A stretch of 64,000 nucleotides of DNA from Fusarium oxysporum f. sp. lycopersici 4287 (taxonomy: Eukaryota > Ascomycota > Sordariomycetes > Hypocreales > Nectriaceae): contig NC_030993.1 of NCBI RefSeq assembly GCF_000149955.1, positions 248,125 through 312,124 on the forward strand, in the 5' to 3' direction. Of this stretch, positions 46,811 through 57,600 are shown one piece after another (the first letter of the stretch is position 1; every line of letters starts with the position of its first letter). A program made the translations under genes and the position numbers. The notes beneath the pieces were generated by a model. That model searched no databases, was not told the origin of the DNA, and saw only the letters and a list, made by a program, of their open reading frames with translations.

Positions 46811-47627
46811 ATGCGTATCCTTTGTCTCCATGGTGCTGGCACCAACTCCGAGGTAAGGAGTTCCTAGATAACGCACCGACGATGATAGCTAACCAAGATG
46901 GCTAGATCTTTAAAATCCAGCTTGGTATATGTCAATCCTCGCACTGCACATCCCGAGCTAACTCTAACAGGTCCTGTAATTCACCATCTCCTTCAAGATG
47001 ATCCAACACTTTCGTTCGAGTTTTACGATGCAGAAGTAGAATGCCCTCCTGCTCAAGGTAAGATCTTGCCCCAATTGCGCCAGTCCTACCCTAATCACAT
47101 ACAATATAGGCATCGAAGCATTATCCGAGGGACCTTTTTACCAATGGTACTTATGGGACTATTTACAGAAGATCCCACCGGCCCAAACCGCTACCAACGC
47201 GATCGACAACGTCCTCGACATAATAGCAGAAGAAGGCCCCTTCGACGGTGTAGTCGGCTTCTCCCAAGGCGCAGCCATAACAGCATCTGTGCTCGCACAC
47301 TACTCCAAAAAGAACCCACTCGAGCCCCAGACCAACTTGTTTAAGTTTGCAATGTTTATCTGCGGCTCTAAGCCCTTTACGTACGATGGCATGAATCGTA
47401 TAGATCAGTGCGGCAAGCCTGTTGTTCAGATACCTACGGCGCATGTAGTGGGCAAGAAGGATCAATGGTATAAAGAGAGCCTGGGGTTATTTGCGCTTTG
47501 TGATGCTCACTCTGCCAAGATTTATGACCATGGGCAGGGGCATTCGTTGCCAGTCAATCCTCAGACGACAGGGGTTGTGGCGCAGATGTTTAAGATTTTG
47601 AGTGCGAAGGCAAATTTTGCTTGTTGA
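46811..47627 (+). CDS. FSH1/LovG-type serine hydrolase (221 aa)
   Basis: Exons 46811-46852, 46906-46924, 46971-47057 and 47110-47627 join to 666 bases; exon 2 has only 19 bases. The N-terminus MRILCLHGAGTNSEIF and the nucleophile motif GFSQGA near residue 119 define the fungal serine hydrolase (FSH1) family. The distal histidine lies in GQGHSLPV near the C-terminus, with an acidic residue before it (YKESLGL to HDQ region not resolved). Members such as LovG release the chain from HR-PKS that lack their own thioesterase. The PKS here also lacks one, so chain release is the most likely job. Soluble, no signal peptide. Confidence 0.9.
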
Positions 47628-48324
47628 TAGATTTCTCGGGTTGGTTAGAAGTACGATTACATGCCGTGTGACCTTGCCTCTCAGGGTACTGATCAATAAT
47701 TGATGTAAAAGCTCTCAGATCAACGGAAACATGACATCATGGGGTCACCGGGCTGTGAATAGTTGCTGCTATAGAAGCTTGTAGTTCCTTTAGGACAATG
47801 TCAACTAAAACTGTTTAGTGAGCAGCGTCATTCTTGGTTTTTCGAACTCAATTCCCCCACATTCAACACCCTTACAGGGATTGCCAGGCCAGAATATCAA
47901 TCCCTGATAGGTCAATTCACGGACCCGATCAGGGTCTCAGGGTCGCTCGTCACCTCAACGACGTGGCAACATGGTTCATAGACAAGTACTGTCATAACGC
48001 GTCCTGATATCAAATCTCGCTTGCAGCGGCATGTAATGCCGATCTTCAGTACAACACTGCCATGTAACGCTAATACGCATTTGTTGAGGCTGTCAGCTAA
48101 AATATCCTTAGACAACCACTATGACGGTACCCCTGCTTCCAAAAGTCTAATCGCGAAGCGAGCGGTCGGAAGGACTACGGGACTGAATCATACACTTTTG
48201 ACTTTCTAGAATGTTTAAAAAAAGACAAATAGCTCCACATATTACCTATAATTAATGTAATACATCTCAACCTCATCACCATCTCATATCTTCAGTCCTA
48301 GGACCAGTCACGCAGACCTTCACC
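47628..48324. other. Intergenic stretch inside the cluster
   Basis: No gene is supported. The right end is the upstream region of the alpha/beta hydrolase gene. Confidence 0.5.
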
Positions 48325-49385
48325 ATGCAGTCTTGGTCACATCTCGGAGCTTCAGCACTGATACTCGCCAACATGGTCTCAGGTCTAAACATTAAAGTTG
48401 ACGCCAAGGCTGGAAAGTCTTGCGAGTATACTGCGCCTTGGCAGACTATTCCCGAGCTTCCACCTATGCCCAAGGCCAACTTTGAGGGCACAGCACCGAT
48501 TGACGGCATTGATCTATGGTACGCGACATTCGGCGCGCCGCTCAAAGAGACTAAAGCTAAAGGCCTTAACCCTGTTGTTCTCCTCCATGGTGGCTTTGCC
48601 AACAGTGATTACTGGACCAACCAGATCAACCATTTCAAAGATCACCCATACACTTTGATCACAATCGATTCGAGCTCAGGGTCGTTCGTCAGATGATATT
48701 AGCCGCCCCTTAACCTATGATCTCATGACCGAGGACGTCATTGGCTTAATGGATCACCTTGGAATTGATAAGTTCTCAACTGTCGGTTGGTCTGACGGCG
48801 CATGCATTTCTTTCGACCTCGCCATGAACTTCACCTCTCGCCTCGACCGCTCCTTTGCGTTCGGCGGTACTTACAGCCCCGAGAACATCAACGCTACTGC
48901 TGCAGAGAGTCCTGTGTTCTTAGAGTATATGGAGAGAGTTCAGGAGGAGTATAGGAAGAACTCGCCATCAAAGGGTTCGCTCCATGACTTCGAGGAGAGA
49001 ATGAACACGATGTGGGGGAGTCTGCCAGACTGGGATGCAAAATCCTTTGCCAAGATTCCTACGCGATACTCTGATCCTAATGCTCCCATCATATGGATTG
49101 TTGATGGTGACTCTGAGGAGGCTGTCACTCGCTCTACTCCTGGCGAGATTCATAGCTGGGTAAGTCAGCCGTTACAGAACCTTCTTTTACTTGCTGACGT
49201 GTGTATCAGATCTGGGGTTCTGACCTCGTTGTCCTACCCGGAGTCAGCCACTTTACGTAAGTCACTGCATCAAGGTATCTATGCGACATAAATTAACTTT
49301 TCACAGGTTCATGCAATACCCAGAGACCTTCAACGTCATGGTCCAGCGTTTCCTCGAGATGCCTCGGTTCCCAGGCGAGCTATAG
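48325..49385 (+). pseudogene. Alpha/beta hydrolase with internal frameshift
   Basis: The gene encodes a secreted or lumenal alpha/beta hydrolase: a hydrophobic N-terminus (LGASALILANMVSG), the oxyanion segment VVLLHGGFANSDYW, the nucleophile elbow GWSDGA, and the histidine in GVSHF. Introns at 49160-49209 and 49257-49306 fit well. Near 48672 the frame breaks: the first part reads LITIDS and then quickly reaches a stop, whereas the expected continuation (RAQGRSSDDISRPLTYDLM) is in another frame. Two bases missing, or one added, within GATTCGAGC explain it; no intron can. As sequenced, a full-length enzyme cannot be made. Downstream codons are otherwise intact, so the event is recent or a sequencing error. 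Confidence 0.8.
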
Positions 49386-49533
49386 AGTATCACTCGACCA
49401 GAACGTCTAGTACTTGATGGCATTTAGCATAATGGTCTAGGGCGGCGACGAGGAGACCATGGGCCACCATTCATTCATTTAGTTTAAATATTTAAATACT
49501 AGAACCTAATACTTCTCGGCATACTATTTGTAA

Positions 49534-51213
49534 TCAGCCCATCCACTTCTTCACAGTTTCCCCCGCCCAGTCACCAATAGCCCTCTTCTCTGTCCAAGCC
49601 CACTTCCCAATGGTAATAGAAGCCAAAGGCACAAGCCCGAGAGTAAACAACCCAACAAGCCATAGATCCCAGTTCTTAGCCTTGAACTGTGACATCCGCA
49701 TATCAGCTGTCTGCAAATGCATCGGTCGCAGTTCCTTCTTGCCATCAAAGCGTCCTTCAGTATCGTACATGACCTCTTCGATGAGATCTGCACCTAGTTC
49801 CTTACGGCGTGATGCGGCTCTGGCGATGCGCTGCATTCGTATGCAATTTCGTTGATATGATCCATCCTTGTCCTCGGATAGCAACTTGATCTTTTGGCAG
49901 ACTTCTTCTGGAGTGAAGCGGAATTTGTCAAGGGCTTCAGAGGTTCCACTTGCGACAAGGCGGGGTACGTTAGAAATCTGATCAAAGAAGAAGCCCATGG
50001 CCAGCATCGGCTTCCCGTGGTACAAGCCCTCGTTGGCACTGGAGCCACCACCGTGGGTTAGGTAGATAGCTGTGTGATCATGGTCTAAAATGGCACGCTG
50101 TGGTGCAAAGGTTGTGATGAGAAAGGATGGGTGTTCACCCTTGAACAAGGATGCAAAGGTAAAAGCTTTGCCACCTTTGTCAGTGAAGTGAAGACTGGCA
50201 TCAACATCTCGACGTGCAGCCTCAGAGATGGACCAAATAACTCCATCAATGAGACCTTGGTCCATTGCAGCGACTAGTCCTTGGACGAGTTTAGCGGCAT
50301 GGTCGTTAGACAGGATGATATGGGTACCAAGAGCCAAGTATAAGGTCTTCTTATGGTTCTCCAAGAAAGACACATATGGCTCTGAGAGGGGAGGATAAGT
50401 ATCGGCAAGAATAGGACCAACTGCTTGGACCAGCGGCGGAATATCCTTTGGCACCTCAAGCCCAAAGAATGAGTTGATCAAGACCAGGTAATTAGGTTTG
50501 CTTGGAGTTGGTAGCTTGTAGTTCACCCCAGCATCTTGTCTCATTTTCTTGGTCCACTTGACCCATTTGATGATTGAAGGCAACGCTTTGTAAATAACAA
50601 GCTCATTCCTGAAACGCAGCCAAATCGAAGCATTCTCAGAGGTCAATGTCCCTTCAATCTGAAACCCTGGCTGACCGGGGATGTAAGAGCAAGGACACAT
50701 CAAAGCCGGCATCTGAGGATACACCATGGCAATGGGGATGCTATACTGGTACAGCATATCCTTGACGGCGTCGACGAAAAAGTCAGCGACCATCATGTCT
50801 GGTTTTGTAGCAGGATCATCGACAATACGCTGCAGATGCTGATAAGTTTGTGTCCAGTACGAGTCAAACAGATACTTGGAGTCCATGACACCAGCGAAGC
50901 CCTTTGAGGCGTCCCATTCTCGCATGCGGAGATAATGAGCTTCGATTTCTTCATCTGAAGGGCCGGGGCCCATGAGGTGAAGCTGACTGATGTACTCGTA
51001 GCCTTTTGTCCATGACTCTTGACCTTCAAGAGTTGCAAAGTCAACAACGTGGCCTCGTTGGGCAAGAACCTTTCCCAGTTCCAGAACTGGGGCTACGGAC
51101 AGAAGCGTTAGCGATGGGAGGCCAAAGCCCGGTGATGGAGTCTTACCAGCGTGAGTGTAGCCGCCCACAGTAACGACCATCAAAACCTTACGAGGTGGGT
51201 TCGGAGGAGTCAT
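49534..51213 (-). CDS. Membrane-anchored UDP-glycosyltransferase (541 aa)
   Basis: Exons 51213-51147 and 51092-49534 join to 1626 bases. The 54-base intron (51093-51146) is a multiple of three without a stop, so it could be misread as coding; removing it restores the family N-terminus VTVGGYTHAAPVLELG. The donor-binding region contains FAPQRAILDH and THGGGSSANEG near residues 395-415, matching the GT-B UDP-sugar motif of family 1 glycosyltransferases. A hydrophobic helix near the C-terminus (WLVGLFTLGLVPLASI) followed by basic residues should anchor it in the ER. It is divergent from the PKS across 454 bases, so co-expression is likely; it would glycosylate the polyketide or an intermediate. 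Confidence 0.92.
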   Translation of the reverse strand: MTPPNPPRKVLMVVTVGGYTHAGKTPSPGFGLPSLTLLSVAPVLELGKVLAQRGHVVDFATLEGQESWTKGYEYISQLHLMGPGPSDEEIEAHYLRMREWDASKGFAGVMDSKYLFDSYWTQTYQHLQRIVDDPATKPDMMVADFFVDAVKDMLYQYSIPIAMVYPQMPALMCPCSYIPGQPGFQIEGTLTSENASIWLRFRNELVIYKALPSIIKWVKWTKKMRQDAGVNYKLPTPSKPNYLVLINSFFGLEVPKDIPPLVQAVGPILADTYPPLSEPYVSFLENHKKTLYLALGTHIILSNDHAAKLVQGLVAAMDQGLIDGVIWSISEAARRDVDASLHFTDKGGKAFTFASLFKGEHPSFLITTFAPQRAILDHDHTAIYLTHGGGSSANEGLYHGKPMLAMGFFFDQISNVPRLVASGTSEALDKFRFTPEEVCQKIKLLSEDKDGSYQRNCIRMQRIARAASRRKELGADLIEEVMYDTEGRFDGKKELRPMHLQTADMRMSQFKAKNWDLWLVGLFTLGLVPLASITIGKWAWTEKRAIGDWAGETVKKWMG

Positions 51214-51667
51214 GATTGCGATAGACACCACAGAACCAAGAGGCGCCCGTAGAGAGTACAGTTGATTCAACAGCGCATTCGTAAGGCGATGCAAAAAAGG
51301 CAGGCTGAGCTGATATCGGCGAGATGGAGATGTAGAGCGGGGGAAATAGGAAACAAGAGAAACTCGCCGAGCGGGAGATCAGCTCCATTAAATTACCCGA
51401 GAATCCCTGCCGGGAATCCTTCGGACCAACGACTTTCTCTATTGAGCTTTCAAGACTGTTGGATCGAACGATTGATGTGTCGGAAGTGGCCAGCCAATCA
51501 GAATAGCCAATGTCAATAAGCGTGGACTTCACGCAACCAGAAAATGGTGTAAGTCAAGATAGACGTCGATATAGAAGGACCAAAAGCCCAACATTGTTTC
51601 AAACTAGATAGATCCAAGCGCCTTTAATTAGATTATTCATCATTTTATCAACTTGTCCTTATTCAAC
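51214..51667. promoter_or_regulatory. Divergent promoter between glycosyltransferase and PKS
   Basis: The 454 bases between the two start codons should serve both genes. Apart from pyrimidine- and AT-rich patches just before the PKS start, no defined site was recognised. Confidence 0.55.
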
Positions 51668-54600
51668 ATGAACGGAAACGGCACCAACAGCCATACCAAG
51701 GGTCATAATGGCACAAACGGGGAGGCCAACGGCGCTCACAAGCCCAAAATTGACCCGAACATGCCAATCGCCATCACTGGTATCAGCACGAGATTTCCAG
51801 GTGGTGCTGATACACCTGAAGCTCTTTGGAGAATGATCTCCAAGGGCAAAAGTGCCTGGTCAAAGGTGCCCGAGGATAGATTCGCTCTGGATGCCTTTTA
51901 TCATCCTGACCCAGACCGAAATGGCGCTGTGAGTTAATTGAGTTGATTGGGAGTTATATGTGCTGATACGTGTTAGATGAATGTTGTTGGTGGACATTTC
52001 TTGGATGAAGATATTGCGTGCTTTGATGCGCCCTTCTTTGGCATCAGCCGCAATGAAGCCAAGGTACGACCATCACCAGATACGCTAGTTTTACAGCACT
52101 GACGATAACAGGCCATGGACCCTCAACAAAGACTGCAGTTAGAGTCAGCCTATGAGGCTCTCGAGAACGGTCAGTCCCTCTCTCAGGCCGCTAACGTAAC
52201 TAACATCATCAGCCGGCATCTCAATCGACCAAGCCTCGGGCACAAAAACATCCGTCCACATTGGCGTCTTCAACAAAGACTACGCCGACATAATGTGTCG
52301 CGACCCCGAGACTGGCCCTCTCTACCAAGCAACCGGCAACGGCCAATCCATCCTCTCAAACCGAATCTCCTACTTCTTCAACCTCAAAGGCCCCAGCGTG
52401 ACCGTCGACACAGCCTGTTCGTCCTCCCTCGTGGGTCTACACCTCGCTGTCCAAGGCCTACGAATGGGTGAAGCCGAACAGGCCATCGTCGGCGGAACAA
52501 ACCTCATCTTCAGCCCTGATATCATGGTTGCTATGAGTTTACTAGGCTTTTTATCCCCGGATGGAAGGTCTTATGCTTTTGATCATAGGGCGAAGGGTTA
52601 TGCGAGGGGTGAAGGTATCGCGACGCTCGTTCTCAAACCGTTGGATAAGGCTGTGAGGGATGGTGATCCTATTCGCGCTGTTATTCGAGGAACGGGCGTT
52701 AATTCTGATGGGAGAACGGCGGGCATTACGCTTCCGAATGGTGATGCGCAGGCTGAGCTTATTCGTGAGGTTTATGCCAACGCTGGTCTTGATCCTGCTG
52801 AGACGGGATACTTTGAAGCGCACGGTACAGGCACCCAGGCTGGAGATCCCATGGAAGCTGGTGCTATTCATCGCGTGTTTACCGCTGATCGCCAGCGCTC
52901 TTCGCCTTTGTATCTTGGGTCAATCAAGACGAATATTGGGCATTTGGAGGGTGCGAGTGGACTTGCTGGTGTCGTCAAGGCGGTGTTGTGTCTTGAGAAA
53001 GGACAGATTCCGCCGAATATGAACTTTGAGAAGCCAAATGAACGGCTTGACCTCGAGGCATGGAACATAAAGGTATGTACGACGGGCGCCGCGGCGGATC
53101 ATTTTACTGACTTGGATAGGTTCCCACGGAGCTTACACAATGGCCCGCGGACGTCCCTCGCCGTGCTTCAGTCAACAGCTTCGGCTATGGCGGTACGAAT
53201 GCCCACGTCGTTCTTGACGGCTACGACGCAACGCAGCACGAGATGAAGACTATCGACACAGACATCGATCGAAGAGTTTTTGTAGTTTCAGCAGGTCATC
53301 AAGAAGCAGCATCCTCGCTCTTTGCTCGCATGGCATCTTACCTCCGCGACATCCCAGCCGAGAAACACGCCCGCCTTCTTCAACAACTCGCCTACACTCT
53401 TTCCCAGCGTCGCTCTCAATTGTCCTACCGAATGGCTCTCTCGGCTAGTTCTGTAGATGAACTCATTGACACCTTTGAGAACGGAAAGCTCAGTCTCGTC
53501 AAGTCGCAGAGGGTCTCGCGTCTTGGTCTCGTCTTCACGGGTCAAGGTGCACAGACGGCGCAAATGGGTGTTGGACTCATGCATCAGTATGGCGTTTTCG
53601 CCGATAGTCTGAATCGCGCTGGAGCTACTCTCAAGAACATTGGATGTACTTGGGATCTTGTTGAAGAACTCTCCAAGGATGCTGAGACAAGCCTTGTCAA
53701 TGAGCCTCTGTACAGCCAACCTCTTTGCACGGCTGTGCAGATTGCGCTGGTGGACTTGCTTCGCTCGTGGGACGTTCAACCTACTGCTGTTACGGGACAC
53801 TCCAGTGGTGAGATCGCAGCTGCGTATGCTGCCGGTGCTCTGTCGCAGGAAGCTGCTATGATTGCGGCATACTACCGTGGTGTCGCATCATCGAAATTGG
53901 CAGCGGACTCTAGTGTCAATGGGAGCATGGCTGCTGCTGGACTATCGCCCTATGAAGCTCAAGGATATCTTGACAAATTGACCAGTGGAAAGCTGGTGAT
54001 TGCTTGCTACAATGCGCCTTACAACGTCACCCTCTCTGGAGATGCTCCCGCTCTCGATGAGCTTGAGTCTCTACTGCAAGACACAGGCGTCTTCTTCCGC
54101 CGTCTCAAGGTTCCTGTCACGTATCACTCTCATCACATGCAGCAGATCGCCGACGTTTATCGCAAATCCCTCGAATCTCTTCCCAAGCCTGCAGCGAGTG
54201 ACTCAGACGTGCAGTTCTACTCTTCCGTCACTGGCACATTGACGCCCATATCTGAACTCAACGCTGAGTACTGGGTCCGAAACATGACATCACCAGTCCA
54301 GTTCACGTCTTCTCTGAAGAGCATGTGTCTCGGCCTCAAGCCAGATGGGAAGCGTCTTACTCGTGGTAACAAGATGAACGTGCAGATGCTGGTTGAAGTT
54401 GGTCCTCACTCTGCCCTCGCTGGCCCCATCAAGAGCATCCTCAAGGATCCTTCGTTCAGCAGCAAGGCACAGCTCCCCTACACCTCTTGTCTTGTCCGCA
54501 AAGAGGATCCTCTCAGTACTGTTCAGAAAGCTGCGGGTGAATTGTTTATGAACGGATACGCCGTCAATCTCGCGCGCATCAACGAGCCAATTGATGGTCC

Positions 54601-57600
54601 TTGTCCTCGCGTCCTCCCCGATCTTCCGCCATATCCTTGGAACCACTCACAGCGATACTGGCATGAATCTCGAATCAGTAAGAACTATCGTCTGCGAGAC
54701 CAGCCTCGCAAGGATCTCATCGGCGCACCAGTGTCTGATTGGAACCCGACTGAACCCCGCTGGCGAGGCTTCATCCGTCTGTCTGAACTCCCTTGGATCA
54801 AGGATCACAAGGTGGAGGGAAAGATTCTCTACCCGGCCGCTGGCATGATCACCATGGCTGTTGAAGCGATGCGACAATTGGCTGATGCTGATCAAGTCAC
54901 CGAGTTTGAGCTGCGCGACATCCAGATCGGCAAGGCGATTATGATTAGTGAGGAAGACGGAGATTTGGAGACCATGTTCACCGCACGACCGTGGGGTACT
55001 TCTGCTGTCGAGTCTTCCAATCATTGGTGGGAGTTCCGACTCTTCACTGTTAGCGAAAACGAAGGCTGGAGTGAGCACTGCCGTGGTTGTATCGCTGCTG
55101 TGAAGGGCTACTCCTCTGGCGACCTCGGCGGTGCCAAAGAAACGAAGCTCCGCGCTGAGGCATCGCACAATCTCGTCGCTCAACATGAAGAAGCTTGCGA
55201 CGACGCTGTCAATACTCGTCGTATGTACGATGACCTCGAACACGTCGGTCTCTACTACGGTCCTTCATTCCAGAACATCTCCAACCTTGGAAGCGCCAAG
55301 AAGCAACCTCTCGTGTACGCCAACGTTACAGTCCCCGACACGGCAGAACTCATGCCTCACAAGTTTGAGTTCCCTCATCTTCTACACCCTGTCACTCTCG
55401 ACTCTGTGCTGCAGACAATCTTCCCCGCTCTGGCATCTGGCGACAAGGATTTGTCCAGTCCTCTTGTACCTACGTTCATCAAGCGAATGATGGTTGCCAA
55501 CAGGCCCTGCAGTTCGCCCGGACAGATCCTTAAGGTCGCCTCGTCAGCGCTGTGGAAGGGCTTCCGACACGCAGATGCTGACATCACTGCGCTGGATACT
55601 AGTGATGGCCTGGCGATGATTGAGATTCAGGGCTTGCGATGCTCTTCAATCGCGCACATGGTCGCTGCCGACACTAACACCGACAGCCGTAAGCTCTGCT
55701 TCAATATGATCTGGGATGACGACCTCAGTCTCTTGGAGGCCAAAAACCTCAACAAGGTCCTTCCATCAACGGCTGCGACCGACGAGATCTCAGCTGAGAT
55801 TCGCGACATGGAGACTGCAGCGTTCTTATACATGAAGAAAGCTGTTGAGACTCTCAAGCCAGAGGAACGCGCTAACATGTCTTCGCACCACCGTTTGTTC
55901 TACGATCAAATGGTCGGGGTCTGTCAGCGTGCTGAGAAGAAGGACTTTGCTCTTCAGTCCTCATCTTGGGAGTCTCTCTCTGATGATGAACGTCAAGACT
56001 TGGCGAAGAAGGTTGCTTCATTCAGCGCTGAGGGTGAAATGATCTGTCGCATGGGCGAGAATCTCGTTCCAATTCTTCGCCAAGAAGCCGATCCTCTCAC
56101 TCTTATGCTAGAGAACGATCTTCTTTACGATCTCTATCGTACTGCCCTGGGTACCGACCGCTGCTACGAGCAGATGTCAAAGGTCATCCAGAAGCTCTCC
56201 CACAAACAACCCGATCTCAAGATCCTCGAGATTGGAGCTGGTACAGGCGGTGCGACGAAGCCTATCCTCCAGACGCTTGGTGGTCATGAGCCTGGATCGT
56301 ACCCTCGCTTTGCACAGTATGACTTCACCGATATCTCGAGTGGGTTCTTCGAGAAGGCTCAAGAAAACTTCAAAGCCTGGGCTCCATTCGTAAACTTCAA
56401 ACGTCTCGACGTTGAGGGCAACTTGCAAGATCAGGGCTTTGCATTTGGGTCTTACGACGTCATCATCGCAGCCAACGTTCTTCACGCCACGGGCACAATG
56501 AAGAAGACGATGCAGAACGTACGCAACCTTCTGAAACCAGGTGGCAAGCTCATCCTCATGGAAGTAACGCATCTTCTTCTTCGTGGTTCCGTCATATTTG
56601 GCAACCTGCCCGGCTGGTGGCTCGGTGCAGGTGAAGGCCGTACTCATGGACCTACTCTGACTGAAGAGTCGTGGTCTGACCTCTTGCGCGACACTGGGTT
56701 CTCGGGACTGGATATTTGTCTGAGAGACTTCCCTGACTATGAGGAGTGTATGTACAGTGTCATCGTCACTACTGCTGAACGGGAGGAGAAGAGCACTTAC
56801 CCGTCTGCTGTCATTGTAGACTCTTTTGGATGTGATGGTGTAGCGACGAAGCAATTGATTCAAGGCTTGACGAACCTGACTGGTGTTCAGCCGGAGGTCT
56901 GTAGTCTGGATGACTACGCTTCGACTGATATTTCTGACAAGGTCTACGTCTGTCTCGATGAGATTGTCCAGCCAATTGTCCACCAGATTGACGAAGCCAA
57001 GTTTCTCAAGGTCCGCAGCATTGTTTCATCCAGCAAAGGTCTTCTTTGGGTTTCGCGCAACGGTGCAACTGGCGAAACTCTCCCTGAAGTCAGTCTTATG
57101 ACTGGGCTCGCTCGATCCATCCGCTCAGAGGATCAGACCAAGCGCCTCGTCACCCTCGACCTCGACAACGGTGCCTCTCAAACAGCCTCAGACGCTGCCA
57201 GCACCATCCTTGACGTTTTTCAGGGTCTTTTCCGTCGCGAGGATGACATTTCCAAAAATGACTGGGAGTTTCGCGAGCGCGATGGTCGGCTTATGATTCC
57301 CCGCGTTATTGAGGACGTTCCAGCGAACCAGTACATCGCTCACGAGACTCAGGAGCCTGTACCTGAACTACAGCCCTTCCATCAGCCCGGAAGGCCTCTG
57401 AAGCTCGAGATCGGTATCCCCGGATTGCTCGATACACTCCGCTTCAAGGATGACCCAACCTTTGAGGCGCCAATCGGCGATGATGAGGTCGACATTCGCG
57501 TCGCTGCATCTGGTGTCAACTTCCGCGATATCATGGTCGCCATGGGTCAGCTTGTCGACAACTTCCTCGGCTGTGAATGCAGTGGTACCATCACTCAAGT

